A DNA stretch of 64,000 nt from Candidatus Onthovicinus excrementipullorum (GTDB lineage Bacteria > Bacillota > Clostridia > Oscillospirales > Acutalibacteraceae). The DNA lies in NCBI GenBank assembly GCA_018712345.1, contig DVHG01000010.1:186001-250000 (forward strand). Reading direction: 5' to 3'. Position numbers and translations under genes: made by a program. A model generated the notes under the pieces. The model did not search any database. It was not told the DNA's origin and was given only the letters and a program-made list of their open reading frames with translations. This document shows, one piece after another, positions 8,250 to 17,708 of the stretch. How positions within the stretch are numbered: the stretch's first letter is position 1; each line of letters begins with the position of its first letter.

Positions 8250-9917
8250 ATGAAATCTGATATTGAAATCGCACGGGAGGCACAGATGCTCCCGATCAGC
8301 CGGATCGCATCAGGGCTGGGCCTTGAGGCCGAAGAGATCGACCTGTATGGGAAGTATAAGGCCAAGCTCACCGATGACGCGCTTCGCCGGCTGGAAGGCC
8401 GCCCGGACGGCAAGCTGGTGCTTGTGACGGCGATCAATCCCACGCCGGCGGGCGAGGGGAAGACGACCACCACCGTGGGCCTTGGGGAGGCCATGGCCAA
8501 AATTGGGAAAAAGGCCGTGCTTGCCCTGCGCGAGCCCTCGTTGGGTCCGGTGTTCGGTATCAAGGGCGGCGCCGCGGGCGGCGGCTATGCGCAGGCCGTG
8601 CCCATGGAGGATATCAACCTCCATTTTACCGGGGATATGCACGCCATTACGGCGGCAAACAACCTTTTGTGTGCGCTGCTGGATAACCATTTACAGCAGG
8701 GGAACGCGCTGAATATCGACCCACGGCGCGTCCTGTTTAAGCGGTGCCTCGATATGAACGACCGTGCCCTGCGCAATATCGTCATCGGTATGGGCGGCAA
8801 GGCGAACGGCGTGGTGCGCGAGGATCATTTTATTATCACTGTGGCCAGCGAGATTATGGCGATCCTCTGTCTGGCGGACGATATGGACGACCTCAAGCGG
8901 CGGCTGGGGGGGATTCTGGTGGCCTATACATATGATGGGGCGCCCGTCTATGCGCGCGATCTGAAGGCGGTCGGCTCTATGGCGGTTCTGCTCAAGGACG
9001 CCCTGAACCCGAATCTGGTCCAGACGCTGGAGAATACGCCGGTACTCATGCACGGCGGCCCGTTTGCCAACATTGCACACGGGTGTAACTCCGTGCGCGC
9101 CACGCGCGCGGCCCTCAAGCTGGGGGATTACTGCATCACGGAGGCGGGATTTGGCTCCGACCTCGGCGCGGAAAAGTTCCTTGATATCAAGTGCCGTCTG
9201 GCTGGCCTGAGCCCGGATGCGATCGTGATCGTAGCCACGCTGCGTGCGCTGAAATATAACGGCGGCGTCCCGAAGGCGGACACCGCAAAGGAAAACGTGG
9301 AGGCGCTGAAAAAGGGCTTTGTCAACCTCGGTGCCCATGTGGAGAATATGCGCAAATACGGAGTTCCCGTGGTGGTGGCCATCAACCGCTTCCTGACGGA
9401 TACACCTGCGGAGCTTCAGGCGCTCGAGGAATATTGTGCCGCCATTCAGGTGGAATATGCGCTCAGCGAGGTCTTTGCCAAAGGTGGAGACGGCGGCATT
9501 GAACTCGCGCAGAAGGTCGTGGCGGCGTGCGGACAGCCGAAGGATTTCCGTCTGCTGTATGAGGATTCGGATCCATTTGAGACGAAAATGGAGAAAATTG
9601 CCCGGGAAATTTACGGCGCGGACGGCGTAATTTACACAGATGCGGCGCGCAGGGAGCTGAAAAACATCCGCGCACTGGGGAAGGACTATCTCCCCGTATG
9701 CGTGGCAAAAACGCAGTATTCCCTCTCCGACGACGCGGCCAGGCTGGGCCGCCCGCGGCACTTCAGCATCACGGTGCGGGAGCTGCGCCTGTCCGCTGGA
9801 GCGGGGTTTATCGTGGCGCTGACCGGTAATATTATGACCATGCCCGGTCTTCCGAAGGTGCCGGCAGCGGAGTCCATTGATATTGACAGCGATATGAAAA
9901 TAACGGGATTGTTTTAA
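8250..9917 (+). CDS. fhs: Formate--tetrahydrofolate ligase
   Basis: A 555-residue cytoplasmic enzyme that makes 10-formyl-THF from formate, THF and ATP for one-carbon metabolism. The nucleotide loop [12 protein letters not shown] lies at about residues 64-75. The family blocks [42 protein letters not shown] and PGLPKVPAA are intact. Length is normal. The start is ATG 8250, with CGGAGG 9 bases upstream; a GTG at 8241 is too close to that site. It is a single gene: no folD or fchA is adjacent. A repetitive 630-base leader region precedes it. Confidence 0.96.
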   Translation: MKSDIEIAREAQMLPISRIASGLGLEAEEIDLYGKYKAKLTDDALRRLEGRPDGKLVLVTAINPTPAGEGKTTTTVGLGEAMAKIGKKAVLALREPSLGPVFGIKGGAAGGGYAQAVPMEDINLHFTGDMHAITAANNLLCALLDNHLQQGNALNIDPRRVLFKRCLDMNDRALRNIVIGMGGKANGVVREDHFIITVASEIMAILCLADDMDDLKRRLGGILVAYTYDGAPVYARDLKAVGSMAVLLKDALNPNLVQTLENTPVLMHGGPFANIAHGCNSVRATRAALKLGDYCITEAGFGSDLGAEKFLDIKCRLAGLSPDAIVIVATLRALKYNGGVPKADTAKENVEALKKGFVNLGAHVENMRKYGVPVVVAINRFLTDTPAELQALEEYCAAIQVEYALSEVFAKGGDGGIELAQKVVAACGQPKDFRLLYEDSDPFETKMEKIAREIYGADGVIYTDAARRELKNIRALGKDYLPVCVAKTQYSLSDDAARLGRPRHFSITVRELRLSAGAGFIVALTGNIMTMPGLPKVPAAESIDIDSDMKITGLF

Positions 9918-9963
9918 ACTTCCGGTGATTACGTGATTGATAAAAATAAAAGGAGTGCTTGCC

Positions 9964-10800
9964 TTGATCAAACTTGCAGCCATTGATTTGGACGGGACTC
10001 TGCTCGGCGCAGACCATGAAACCATCACCCCCCGCACGGCCGATGCGCTACGGGTCGCACAGGATGCCGGCATCCGGGTGGTCATCTCCACGGGGCGGAT
10101 GTACCGCAATATCCCGGAGGCCGTCCGGGAGGCGTGTCAGGCGGACTATGTAATCTCATCCAACGGAGCCGCCCTCTGGGACACGCGCAGCAATACAATT
10201 GTTTACGGCAAACCGATCCGCTACGCGAAGGCGGGGCAGATCATCGGCCTGCTGGGCCGGGAGCACGTGTACTATGAGATGTACTATCAGGGCTCCTCGT
10301 ACGCGGACCGCTCCTGCTATGACGCCATTGACCGCGATCTGCTCCCCGACTGGTATGAAAAGCGCATTCGTGTGCACTCCAAGCCCGTGGATAACGCCCT
10401 GAACTTTGTCGTCGTGGAGAAGCGGGATGTGGAGAAGTTCAATATCCCGTTCCTGAAAGAGGATACATATAAGAGGTTGTGGAATGAGATCGCGGCCCTT
10501 GGCGGGGTAGAGGTTGTCTCCTCCCTTGGGAACAATATTGAGGTCAACGCCGCCGGGGCGGATAAGGGCGACGCCCTGATGCACCTGTGCAATCATCTTG
10601 GGATTGACCGCACGGAGGTCATGGCCTTTGGCGACAGTGGAAACGATGTGCAAATGCTCGGCTATGCCGGCGTTTCAATCGCTATGGCCAACGCGGCCCC
10701 GTATGTCAAAACGCTGGCGAGCTATGTCTGCCCCTCCAACGAGGAGGACGGCGTGGCAGTCGTGCTTGAGGATCTGGTAAAAAAATATCAGAGCGCGTGA
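9964..10800 (+). CDS. Cof-type HAD-superfamily sugar phosphatase
   Basis: A 278-residue protein with HAD motif I DLDGTLL (residues 8-14), motif II VISTGR, the large type-IIB cap, and motif IV GDSGNDVQML near the C-terminus. Cof/YbhA-type enzymes dephosphorylate small phosphorylated metabolites in the cytoplasm. TTG at 9964 is chosen because AAAGGAG (9949-9955) is 8 bases upstream and the motif then starts as in the family (IKLAAIDLDGT). The in-frame TTG at 9937 lies before the ribosome site. It sits 46 bases after fhs and may be cotranscribed with it. Confidence 0.88.
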   Translation: MIKLAAIDLDGTLLGADHETITPRTADALRVAQDAGIRVVISTGRMYRNIPEAVREACQADYVISSNGAALWDTRSNTIVYGKPIRYAKAGQIIGLLGREHVYYEMYYQGSSYADRSCYDAIDRDLLPDWYEKRIRVHSKPVDNALNFVVVEKRDVEKFNIPFLKEDTYKRLWNEIAALGGVEVVSSLGNNIEVNAAGADKGDALMHLCNHLGIDRTEVMAFGDSGNDVQMLGYAGVSIAMANAAPYVKTLASYVCPSNEEDGVAVVLEDLVKKYQSA

Positions 10801-10820
10801 GGGGAAATCCCCGCTCCGAT

Positions 10821-10845
10821 CCGCCGCTGTTTTACTGTGCGGCGG
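10821..10845 (+). terminator. Possible terminator after the HAD gene
   Basis: CCGCCGC and GCGGCGG arms enclose an 11-base loop, with a T-rich stretch shortly after. Confidence 0.4.
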
Positions 10846-10861
10846 GATTTGAAAATTTTTC

Positions 10862-10890
10862 TTTACTTTAGTGTGGTAATATGATAAAAT
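10862..10890 (+). promoter_or_regulatory. Probable promoter of the amino acid ABC operon
   Basis: TTTACT (10862-10867) and TAAAAT (10885-10890) are 17 bases apart, 70 bases before the binding-protein gene. Confidence 0.5.
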
Positions 10891-10959
10891 AGCGGTGAAT
10901 GGAGGCGGGCGGATACCGGCCCCGCCGCACAGGAAGAAACAGATAAGGAGTAAATACAT

Positions 10960-11754
10960 ATGAAAAAGAGAATTTTGGCACTCGCCGCTGTAGCGGCGCT
11001 CGCGCTTTCCGTGTTTACGCTGGGGGCGTGCTCCAATCAGGAGAAGCCGGAAGATCCGGATAACGTTCTGGTCGTTGGCATTGATCCTGGTCAGCCGCCT
11101 ATGGGCTATACGGACACGGCGAGCGGGGAGTATGTCGGTTTTGATATTGACCTGGCCAAGGAAGTTGCAAAGCGCCTGGGCATGGAGGTCAAATTCCAAG
11201 CAATCGACTGGGAGCAGAAGGATTCTGAACTCAAATCCGGCACGATTGACTGCGTCTGGAATGGCTTTACCATGGAGGGGCGTGAAGACAACTTCACCTG
11301 GACCAAGCCCTATATGCAGAACGAGCAGGTCTTTGTCGTCAAAGAGGGCTCCGACATTAAGACCAAGGAGGACCTCGCTGGGAAGACGCTTGCCTATCAG
11401 CGCGACTCCAGCGCTTCCGCTGCTCTGGAGGGAAACCCCGACTTTGTATCAACGCTTGGCAACACCACGGAGACTGATACCAACATGAACGCGCTGCTGG
11501 AGGTCGAGGCCGGTTCTGCAGATGCGGCGCTGCTCGACTCCACCATGGCGGAGTACAATATCACCAAGCAGGGCGGCAAGTTCGTCATCCTTGAGGAGCC
11601 GTTCTCCGCAGAGCACTACGGTGTCGGGTTCAATCTGGGGAACACCGAACTGCGCGACAAGATTCAGGGCGCGCTTGATGAGATGGTTGCAGACGGCACC
11701 TTTGCCAAAATTTCCAATGAGTGGTTTGGCCGCGACGTCAGCATCAAGGGCTAA
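10960..11754 (+). CDS. Polar amino acid ABC transporter, substrate-binding lipoprotein
   Basis: A 264-residue precursor with a signal peptide and lipobox LGAC (Cys24), so it is anchored outside the membrane. The mature part is an SBP family 3 domain: VGIDPGQPPMGYTD, VGFDIDLAKEVAKRLG, WNGFTMEGRE and GNTELRDKIQGALDEM. This family binds glutamine, arginine, cystine or similar amino acids; the ligand cannot be told from sequence. It is the first gene of an importer operon with the permease at 11870 and the ATPase at 12576. AAGGAG precedes the ATG. Confidence 0.92.
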   Translation: MKKRILALAAVAALALSVFTLGACSNQEKPEDPDNVLVVGIDPGQPPMGYTDTASGEYVGFDIDLAKEVAKRLGMEVKFQAIDWEQKDSELKSGTIDCVWNGFTMEGREDNFTWTKPYMQNEQVFVVKEGSDIKTKEDLAGKTLAYQRDSSASAALEGNPDFVSTLGNTTETDTNMNALLEVEAGSADAALLDSTMAEYNITKQGGKFVILEEPFSAEHYGVGFNLGNTELRDKIQGALDEMVADGTFAKISNEWFGRDVSIKG

Positions 11755-11792
11755 AACAATCACAGGGAACTTGTAGCAGGTATATCGACGGG

Positions 11793-11819
11793 GCGGGGGC
11801 GCAGAAAAAGCGCGTCCGC
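11793..11819 (+). terminator. Hairpin between binding protein and permease genes
   Basis: GCGGGGGCGC pairs with GCGCGTCCGC around an AGAAAAA loop. There is no T-run. Such hairpins often protect the upstream message or partly terminate, giving more binding protein than permease. Confidence 0.4.
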
Positions 11820-11869
11820 TCCGCTTGTGTCTGTTTGAATCAATTTACAATCGTGGACGGTGGAATATT

Positions 11870-12628
11870 ATGACTGAAATGATGCTTCTGGCGGCTGAGC
11901 GGGCCCCCATCGATTACATGGCTGTTTTCAGGCAGCTTGTAGGGAGCATGGGGGCGATGCTGGAGATCTTTTTCTTCACGCTGCTCTTCGCCCTGCCGCT
12001 GGGGATCCTCATTGTGCTCGGGCGGATGTCTAAGAATTTTTTTGTACGCGCTCTTTTTAAGTTGTACATATCCGTCATGCGCGGCACACCGCTCATGCTC
12101 CAGCTGATCGTGGTCTACTTCGGCCCGTTCTATCTCTTTGGGATTGAGCTGAGCTCCTCCTACCGGATGCCGGCGGCGATCATCGCGTTTACGCTCAACT
12201 ATGCCGCCTATTTTGCGGAGATTTACCGCGGAGGGATAGAGGCCGTGCCCCAGGGGCAGCGGGAGGCCGGGCAGCTGCTGGGCTATTCCAGACCGCAGAT
12301 CTTTTTCCGCATCGTGCTGCCGCAGGTGATCCGCAATGTGCTGCCCAGTGTGACCAATGAGATTATCACACTCGTTAAGGATACATCGCTCGCGTACTCT
12401 ATCTCCATCATGGAGATGTTCACCAAGGCGAAGAATCTGATGACCAGTGAATCCTCTCTGGTGCCGCTCATCATGGCGGGCGCATTCTACTATGTGATGA
12501 ACCTGATCATCGCCTTTGTGATGGGCCGGGTGGAAAAGGCCATGAGCTATTATGACCGAAAGGAGGAAAAGGAGTATGGAGCAAAGGCAAAGTCCAAGCT
12601 CTTCCGCATCGGGAAACGCTCTGCTTGA
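11870..12628 (+). CDS. Polar amino acid ABC transporter, permease
   Basis: A 252-residue HisM/GlnP-type permease with about five membrane segments. The EAA-like cytoplasmic loop is seen as [32 protein letters not shown], which contacts the ATPase. An N-terminal [15 protein letters not shown] segment is typical of this family. ATG 11870 is chosen so that the protein begins [10 protein letters not shown]; the frame is open upstream to 11825 but has no better start, and the ribosome site is weak (GGACGG). The end overlaps the ATPase gene by 53 bases. Confidence 0.9.
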   Translation: MTEMMLLAAERAPIDYMAVFRQLVGSMGAMLEIFFFTLLFALPLGILIVLGRMSKNFFVRALFKLYISVMRGTPLMLQLIVVYFGPFYLFGIELSSSYRMPAAIIAFTLNYAAYFAEIYRGGIEAVPQGQREAGQLLGYSRPQIFFRIVLPQVIRNVLPSVTNEIITLVKDTSLAYSISIMEMFTKAKNLMTSESSLVPLIMAGAFYYVMNLIIAFVMGRVEKAMSYYDRKEEKEYGAKAKSKLFRIGKRSA

Positions 12629-13382
12629 GATCAAAAACCTGCGTAAGAGTTTTGGCAAAAACGTCGTCATAGAGGATATCTCCATTCAGGTAAAGCGTGG
12701 AGAGGTCGTCTCCATCATCGGGCCGTCAGGCTCCGGTAAATCGACGCTCCTGCGCTGCGCTACCATGCTGGAAAAGGCCAACCAGGGCACGATCCTGTAC
12801 GACGGCGCTCAGATGTTTGGTCTGAACGAAAAAGGGAAATACGCCTACGCGCCCAAGACACAGCTCAGGGAGATCCGGCGCAAGTATGGCCTTGTCTTCC
12901 AAAATTTTAATCTTTTTCCGCACTTTTCCGTGATCCGTAATGTGACGGATGCGTTGGTGCAGGTACTCAAAATGGATAAAAACGAGGCGCGTGAGCGCGG
13001 CATGGAGCTGCTCGGAAAGATGGGCCTGGCGGACAAGGCGGACGCCTATCCAAGCACCCTTTCCGGCGGGCAGCAGCAGCGCGTATCCATTGCACGGGCG
13101 CTGGCGATGCGGCCGGAGATCCTCTTCTTTGACGAGCCCACCAGTGCGCTCGATCCTGAACTGACGGGCGAGATCCTCAAGGTAATCCGTTCGCTGGCGG
13201 AGGAGCACATGACCATGGTTATCGTCACGCATGAGATGGCCTTTGCCCGCGAGGTGTCCGACCGCGTGATCTTCATGGATCAGGGCGTCATCATTGAGCA
13301 GGGCGACGCCAAAGAGGTAATGGACCGCCCGAAAAACGAGCGGACCAAGGCCTTTATCCAGCGGCTGGAAAACCGCGAGTAG
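12576..13382 (+). CDS. Polar amino acid ABC transporter, ATP-binding protein
   Basis: A 268-residue GlnQ/HisP-type ATPase. Walker [11 protein letters not shown]-loop [11 protein letters not shown], signature LSGGQQQR, Walker [15 protein letters not shown] and the switch His in VTHEM are all intact. It powers uptake through the permease encoded just upstream. The start ATG 12576 has AAGGAGG 9 bases before it and lies inside the permease gene, so translation is coupled. An upstream in-frame ATG at 12552 precedes the ribosome site and is rejected. Confidence 0.94.
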   Translation: MEQRQSPSSSASGNALLEIKNLRKSFGKNVVIEDISIQVKRGEVVSIIGPSGSGKSTLLRCATMLEKANQGTILYDGAQMFGLNEKGKYAYAPKTQLREIRRKYGLVFQNFNLFPHFSVIRNVTDALVQVLKMDKNEARERGMELLGKMGLADKADAYPSTLSGGQQQRVSIARALAMRPEILFFDEPTSALDPELTGEILKVIRSLAEEHMTMVIVTHEMAFAREVSDRVIFMDQGVIIEQGDAKEVMDRPKNERTKAFIQRLENRE

Positions 13383-13396
13383 GGGGCGGGAATGCA

Positions 13397-13975
13397 GTGG
13401 CCAAGAAACTCTGGGTCAGAGCACTGCGCTGTTTGCTGTGTATCGCCGCTGGAATGGCGATGGGCGCATTGTCGAAGTACTGCGATGTTGCCGGATCGGA
13501 ATTTTTGTATACGGTTGGGCTGCTCACATCCGGCTTAGCAGTGTGGGCAATTCTCTGTGCGTGGATTGCGCTGATCTCCTCCAGCCCGGTGTGGGCAGGT
13601 GTTCATGTGTTTCTCTTCCTGGCCGGGATGTTGGCCGCCTACTATCTGGTATCCGCCTGTTATGTTGGGTATCTCTATCCCCGCGCAATCGCTTTCTGGT
13701 GCGTGATGTGTGCGGTTTCACTGGGGATCGGCTGGCTGGAGTGGCACGCCCAGAATAGCGGACGATTGGGTAGTGTGATGCGGCTTGCAACGGTAGTGGG
13801 GATTCCCCTTCTAATTCTGATCGAATTTATTGCGGAACCTCTATTTCTTCCCCCGATTGTCAATGGGGTTTTCTATGGGCTTTTGCTGGTGTATCTGCGT
13901 CGGAGAAGAGAAGTTGAGCTTGGGATTTTCGTGCTTTGGAAGGAGATATTTCCCGCCCGCAACAGGGGTAAATGA
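13397..13975 (+). CDS. Small integral membrane protein of unknown function
   Basis: A 192-residue, very hydrophobic protein with about six membrane segments (near 8-26, 36-60, 65-88, 92-110, 125-147 and 150-165) and a basic tail (RRRREVE). I do not recognise the family. It starts at GTG 13397, 14 bases after the ABC ATPase stop, behind AGGGGGCGGG. It may therefore be read from the same transcript, without implying a role in transport. A strong terminator follows. Confidence 0.6.
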   Translation: MAKKLWVRALRCLLCIAAGMAMGALSKYCDVAGSEFLYTVGLLTSGLAVWAILCAWIALISSSPVWAGVHVFLFLAGMLAAYYLVSACYVGYLYPRAIAFWCVMCAVSLGIGWLEWHAQNSGRLGSVMRLATVVGIPLLILIEFIAEPLFLPPIVNGVFYGLLLVYLRRRREVELGIFVLWKEIFPARNRGK

Positions 13976-13998
13976 TAGAATTAAATCCATAATTCTGC

Positions 13999-14029
13999 GG
14001 CGCGCTCCGGTTTCCATCCGGAGCGCGCC
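13999..14029. terminator. Intrinsic terminator, 12-base-pair perfect stem
   Basis: GGCGCGCTCCGG and its complement CCGGAGCGCGCC enclose a TTTCCAT loop between convergent genes. The T-rich part lies some 20 bases on. Confidence 0.7.
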
Positions 14030-14112
14030 GTTTACGATTCAATCTTTTTAAATCCCGGGGGATGGAGGGAGTCCCGCCGCGCACCTGAATCAGGAAAAGA
14101 GCGCGGACGGAT

Positions 14113-15714
14113 TCAGCTGCTTTTGGAGTACAGGACCAGAATGTCTCCCTCCTCCACGGTACTCTCCCCGTCTGGGATAATATCGGTTCCGCCGCGCTGG
14201 ATTAAAATAATGAGGCCGTCTTTTTTTAGATCGATATCCCGCAGCTTTTTGCCGATCAGATGGCTTCCGGATTCGATTTTTCGCTCACTCAGTTCGATCC
14301 CGTCCCGGTCCAGGTATTCCTTTGCAGCGATGATAACGGTGTCCCCCTCCTCCAACACGGTGCTGCCCTTGGGGATGAGTGCCTCTTTATCCCGCAGCAC
14401 GGCGGCGATCAGAGTCCCCGGGAACGTTTCAACCTCCCGGATCGACCGGTTGACCCACGGATGACTGTGGTCAATCTCCAGGCGGATGAACTGAATGCTC
14501 GTCTCCTCAGAGTAGTCGTTGAAGGTTTTCAGGACGTTTTCGTGTGCATCGATCATCTTCAGCTTCTTTGAGGCCAGCGGGAGCAGGGTGCCCTGCAGCA
14601 GCAGAGAGAGGAGCACCACGCAAAAGACGATCTGGAAGATCTTTTCATCCCCATAGGAGGGGGAGATTGCGGCTACGATCGCAAACACGATGGAGGCGGC
14701 GCCGCGCAGCCCTGCCCAGGAGACGAGCATTTGCTGGCGGAGCGGTGCTCGGAACGGTGTCAAAATCATGAAGACGGCAGCCGGCCGCGCAACAAAGGTC
14801 AGGAACAGCGCGATCAGCAGCGAGGGGAGGAAGACGCTCGGCAGCTGGGAGGGGAACACGAGCAGTCCCAGCAGGAAGAATATGAGCATCTGCATCATAT
14901 TGTTGAATGCGTCAAAGAAGTTGACCAGACTCTTCTTGTTTGGAATATCCGCGTTCCCAAGGATGATCCCGGAGATGTATGCGCTCAGGTAGCCGTTCCC
15001 GCCCAGGAGGGACGGGATCGCATACGCGGCCAGCCCGACCGCCACCAGGAAGACGGAATCGAGCCCTTCGGAGCCAAATTTAAATTTCTTCAGGATTTTT
15101 TTGGCAATGAGGGCAATTAAAAATCCTGCGGCGCCCCCGTAGACAACCTGGGCGAAGATGGAGTAGAGAATATTCCCGGCGGATACAGTGCCATCCATTG
15201 CCGAGAGAAAGATGACCGTCAGCATGTAGGCGCACGGGTCGTTGCTCCCGCTTTCAATCTCCAACATGGACGCTGTACCATATTTTAAGTTCAGGCGATG
15301 GGATCGCAGGATGGCAAAGACGGATGCCGCATCCGTTGAGCCAAGGACGGAGCCAATCAGCATCCCCTCCAGCAGGGAAGTGCCCAGCGCAAAGTAGCAG
15401 AAAAGCCCGGTCAGGCAGGCCGTGATAATGACGCCGAACGTGCTCAGCAGGATCGACTTGGCGGCCACCGGTTTTGCGGCGCTCCACTTGGTTCCGAATC
15501 CGCCGTAAAACATGATGAAGATCAGCGCGGTGGAGCAGATTTTTTCACACAGGTTGTAGTCGCTGAATTCTATTTTCAGCAGTCCATCGGACCCGAAGAC
15601 CATGCCCAGTGCGATGAAGATAAAAAGGGTCGGGATCCCCACGCGGGCGGAAAACTTGTTCCCAATAATACAGGCGATCAGTATGACCGCTCCAAGCAGC
15701 AGTAAGGTGTTCAT
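14113..15714 (-). CDS. CPA1-type cation/proton antiporter with C-terminal RCK_C domains (NhaP2-like)
   Basis: A 533-residue protein with about 12 membrane segments (residues 1-390) containing IFIMFYGGFG, GSVLGSTDAASVFAIL and the ion-site block ESGSNDPCAYML of CPA1 Na+(K+)/H+ antiporters. The cytoplasmic tail (about 400-533) has two TrkA-C-like halves (SIREVETFPGTLIAAVLR.. and HLIGKKLRDIDLKKDGLIILIQR..) that usually sense nucleotides. ATG 15714 is preceded by AAAGGGGGG; the frame runs open to 15777 but without a ribosome site. Likely role: K+ or Na+ efflux and pH balance. Confidence 0.87.
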   Translation of the reverse strand: MNTLLLLGAVILIACIIGNKFSARVGIPTLFIFIALGMVFGSDGLLKIEFSDYNLCEKICSTALIFIMFYGGFGTKWSAAKPVAAKSILLSTFGVIITACLTGLFCYFALGTSLLEGMLIGSVLGSTDAASVFAILRSHRLNLKYGTASMLEIESGSNDPCAYMLTVIFLSAMDGTVSAGNILYSIFAQVVYGGAAGFLIALIAKKILKKFKFGSEGLDSVFLVAVGLAAYAIPSLLGGNGYLSAYISGIILGNADIPNKKSLVNFFDAFNNMMQMLIFFLLGLLVFPSQLPSVFLPSLLIALFLTFVARPAAVFMILTPFRAPLRQQMLVSWAGLRGAASIVFAIVAAISPSYGDEKIFQIVFCVVLLSLLLQGTLLPLASKKLKMIDAHENVLKTFNDYSEETSIQFIRLEIDHSHPWVNRSIREVETFPGTLIAAVLRDKEALIPKGSTVLEEGDTVIIAAKEYLDRDGIELSERKIESGSHLIGKKLRDIDLKKDGLIILIQRGGTDIIPDGESTVEEGDILVLYSKSS

Positions 15715-15907
15715 GACGCCCCCCTTTATGCAGAAATTTCCGGCAAGGCGGCCCACGCCTAAGCACAATTGGATCATGGCGGCAGGCGAATTTGCACTTT
15801 CCGTAAGATCATATTATTTTAATTATATCATAATAGCACCTCGGATTTTATTGAAAAATTAAAAACAAATCGTAACTTTGTTAAAGTTGAATACAGGGCT
15901 TTCCCTC

Positions 15908-15950
15908 AAAGACAAATCCCGCGGATAAAATTTCCGCGGGATTTGTCTTT
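15908..15950. terminator. Very stable 18-base-pair hairpin (terminator)
   Basis: The arms at 15908-15925 and 15933-15950 are perfect complements around a 7-base loop, 13 bases after the end of the GDPD-like gene on the minus strand. The AAAGAC/GTCTTT ends supply the T-tract. Confidence 0.75.
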
Positions 15951-15963
15951 GAACGATGCCTTT

Positions 15964-16737
15964 TCAGATATGTGCCTTCGCCTTTTCAAGCAAAATTTCC
16001 GGATTGCGCGTGGTGATGTTGTCCGGGGCAATATCCAGCTGGATGTCCATGTCGCGCTCGCTGTCCACTGTCCAGACGGAGACCAGCAGTCCGTTGGCAC
16101 GGCAGAGCTGCACCAGCTTTTCGCTGTTGTATTTATAGTTGCAGTTAATGCCGATTGCTCCGCTGTCCAGGCACTGCCGGACAATATCCTCCAGATAGGC
16201 AGCGGAATGCATCATCAGCCGGTTCATGCTCACGTTTAAAAAGCAGGGGATGTCCGGCGTGGCTGCCCGTACTACGGTTATATGGTCTGCATCCACCCCT
16301 GTGTAAAAGACCCGATCCATCATCCCCGCCTGCTCCACCGCCTCCTGAAGGCGTTCCAGAGGGCAGAATTCCTTCAGATCCAGATTGACGGTAATCTCCG
16401 GATAGGCTGCCGCCATGGCCAGCGCTTCCGAGACCTTTGGGCTGTCCGCGCCCTTATCCGCCTCATTATGTCCCATGACCGGCGTGCCGTCCTCTAAAAA
16501 ACGGATATCGAACTCCACCGTCTGTGCGCCGCTGTCCAGCGCCGCTTGCAGGGAGTCAAGTGTGTTCATTTCCGTTTCCATACACCCCGTGTGTGCCGTC
16601 ACGGTGAATCCGTCCGGCAGCGGATGGGGCTCTAACGCCCGCCGGGGGAGCATCAGGACTGCAACCATTGCAGCCGCGGCTAAAATGATCGCAGCGGTCA
16701 CGCCCACGGCGATGCCGATCTTTCTCTTCCGGGTCAT
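15964..16737 (-). CDS. Membrane-anchored glycerophosphodiester phosphodiesterase-like protein (divergent)
   Basis: A 257-residue protein with a membrane anchor at about 7-29 and a GDPD-like TIM barrel outside. The fold signature is present: His49, EFDIRFLEDGTPVMGHNE (Glu75, Asp77, His90), LDLKEF and the late LLVSVWTVDS strand. Two family positions differ: HRG is HTG, and the Glu of PENT is Met57 (EMNTL). The catalytic His pair is kept, but metal binding may be changed. ATG 16737 has GGAGGGAG upstream. It may act on lipid or teichoic-acid glycerophosphodiesters, or on another substrate. Confidence 0.75.
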   Translation of the reverse strand: MTRKRKIGIAVGVTAAIILAAAAMVAVLMLPRRALEPHPLPDGFTVTAHTGCMETEMNTLDSLQAALDSGAQTVEFDIRFLEDGTPVMGHNEADKGADSPKVSEALAMAAAYPEITVNLDLKEFCPLERLQEAVEQAGMMDRVFYTGVDADHITVVRAATPDIPCFLNVSMNRLMMHSAAYLEDIVRQCLDSGAIGINCNYKYNSEKLVQLCRANGLLVSVWTVDSERDMDIQLDIAPDNITTRNPEILLEKAKAHI

Positions 16738-16817
16738 TTTTATCTCCCTCCAAATGTTCTTTTTTGGATATCCTACCACGGGGGAAATAGGAAAACAATC
16801 GGGAAAAGGCACAAAAA

Positions 16818-16844
16818 TACCCGGACGCTTTTGACGTCCGGGTA
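16818..16844 (-). terminator. Intrinsic terminator of the GntR-ABC operon
   Basis: TACCCGGACG and CGTCCGGGTA form a 10-base-pair stem. On the minus strand it is followed by TTTTTG. Confidence 0.9.
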
Positions 16845-16883
16845 CCGGTGGAAGTGGAAGATTTTTGTTCAGACAGGTGCGCT

Positions 16884-17708
16884 CTATTCCAGATTGAGCT
16901 TGTGATGGGTGAGATAATTGGTCGCGCCGAACATCGCGCCGCCGAGGGCCAGAGAAAATGCGTCCGAGATCAGCAGGAAGATACTCAGGGCCAGGAACGG
17001 GGGTATTTCATTATTCAGCAGCCGCGTCAGGGCATCGTCAAAGAGGACGGCGCCCGTTCCCATCAGAATCAGGGTGACGATCTGAAGCGCGGTGGTGATG
17101 ACAATGTAGGCGATAAATGCTGCGGCCACCTTGTGTTTTTGTGAGAAGGTCTGCCCCAGTGCGATGCAGAAGTATGCCAGTGCAAAGAAATAGATCTCCA
17201 CGATCAGGACGGTGATTACGGCGAGCAGCAGCATACCGATCACCTCTGCGGGTGGGAGATAGGCAGTCGCGCGCTGCCAGAGCTCGACGGGCCCGATGAC
17301 CTCCCCGATCCCAACGAAGAAGATGGAGATCACACTCAGGCATGTCACGATCAGGCTGATCAGGCTCCAAAAGACGGAAACTGTCATCTTAACAAATTGA
17401 TGAAAGCCGTTTTTAACCGGCAGCGTGAGGGTCAGATATCCTTCGTCGGAGAAAAGGTTTTTATAGTACCGCTGAACTCCGATGAAGTGAGCTGCGAAGA
17501 TATAGGCGATGATTCCGAGAATATAGAAGATCGCCAGAAAGCCTGACAGAATGCTGATGATCGTGTGGATCGGGGTGTGTTCCGGCAGCGCCTGCTGAAC
17601 CGCGATCAGAAAAATCATCAGCAGCGTTACCACAATCGCCGCCAAAATGAGCGGCAGCTGGGTCCGGGCCGTCGCCTTAAATTCGTGTTTGAAAAGCTTG
17701 CCTAACAT
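16884..17708 (-). CDS. ABC transporter permease subunit (YtrC/D-like membrane protein)
   Basis: A 274-residue protein with six membrane segments and a basic N-terminal stretch, MLGKLFKHEFKATAR, typical of ABC-2-type permeases in GntR-regulated modules. The segment RYYKNLFSDEGYLTLTLPVK is a common signature of these proteins. It overlaps the ATPase gene by 7 bases and is the last gene of the operon GntR-ATPase-permease. Such exporters are often induced by cell-wall antibiotics; the substrate here is unknown. Confidence 0.82.
   Translation of the reverse strand: MLGKLFKHEFKATARTQLPLILAAIVVTLLMIFLIAVQQALPEHTPIHTIISILSGFLAIFYILGIIAYIFAAHFIGVQRYYKNLFSDEGYLTLTLPVKNGFHQFVKMTVSVFWSLISLIVTCLSVISIFFVGIGEVIGPVELWQRATAYLPPAEVIGMLLLAVITVLIVEIYFFALAYFCIALGQTFSQKHKVAAAFIAYIVITTALQIVTLILMGTGAVLFDDALTRLLNNEIPPFLALSIFLLISDAFSLALGGAMFGATNYLTHHKLNLE

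Noticed and set aside
8691-10109. 472-residue minus-strand frame across fhs and the HAD gene
   Set aside because: It spans two well-identified genes on the other strand and matches nothing.
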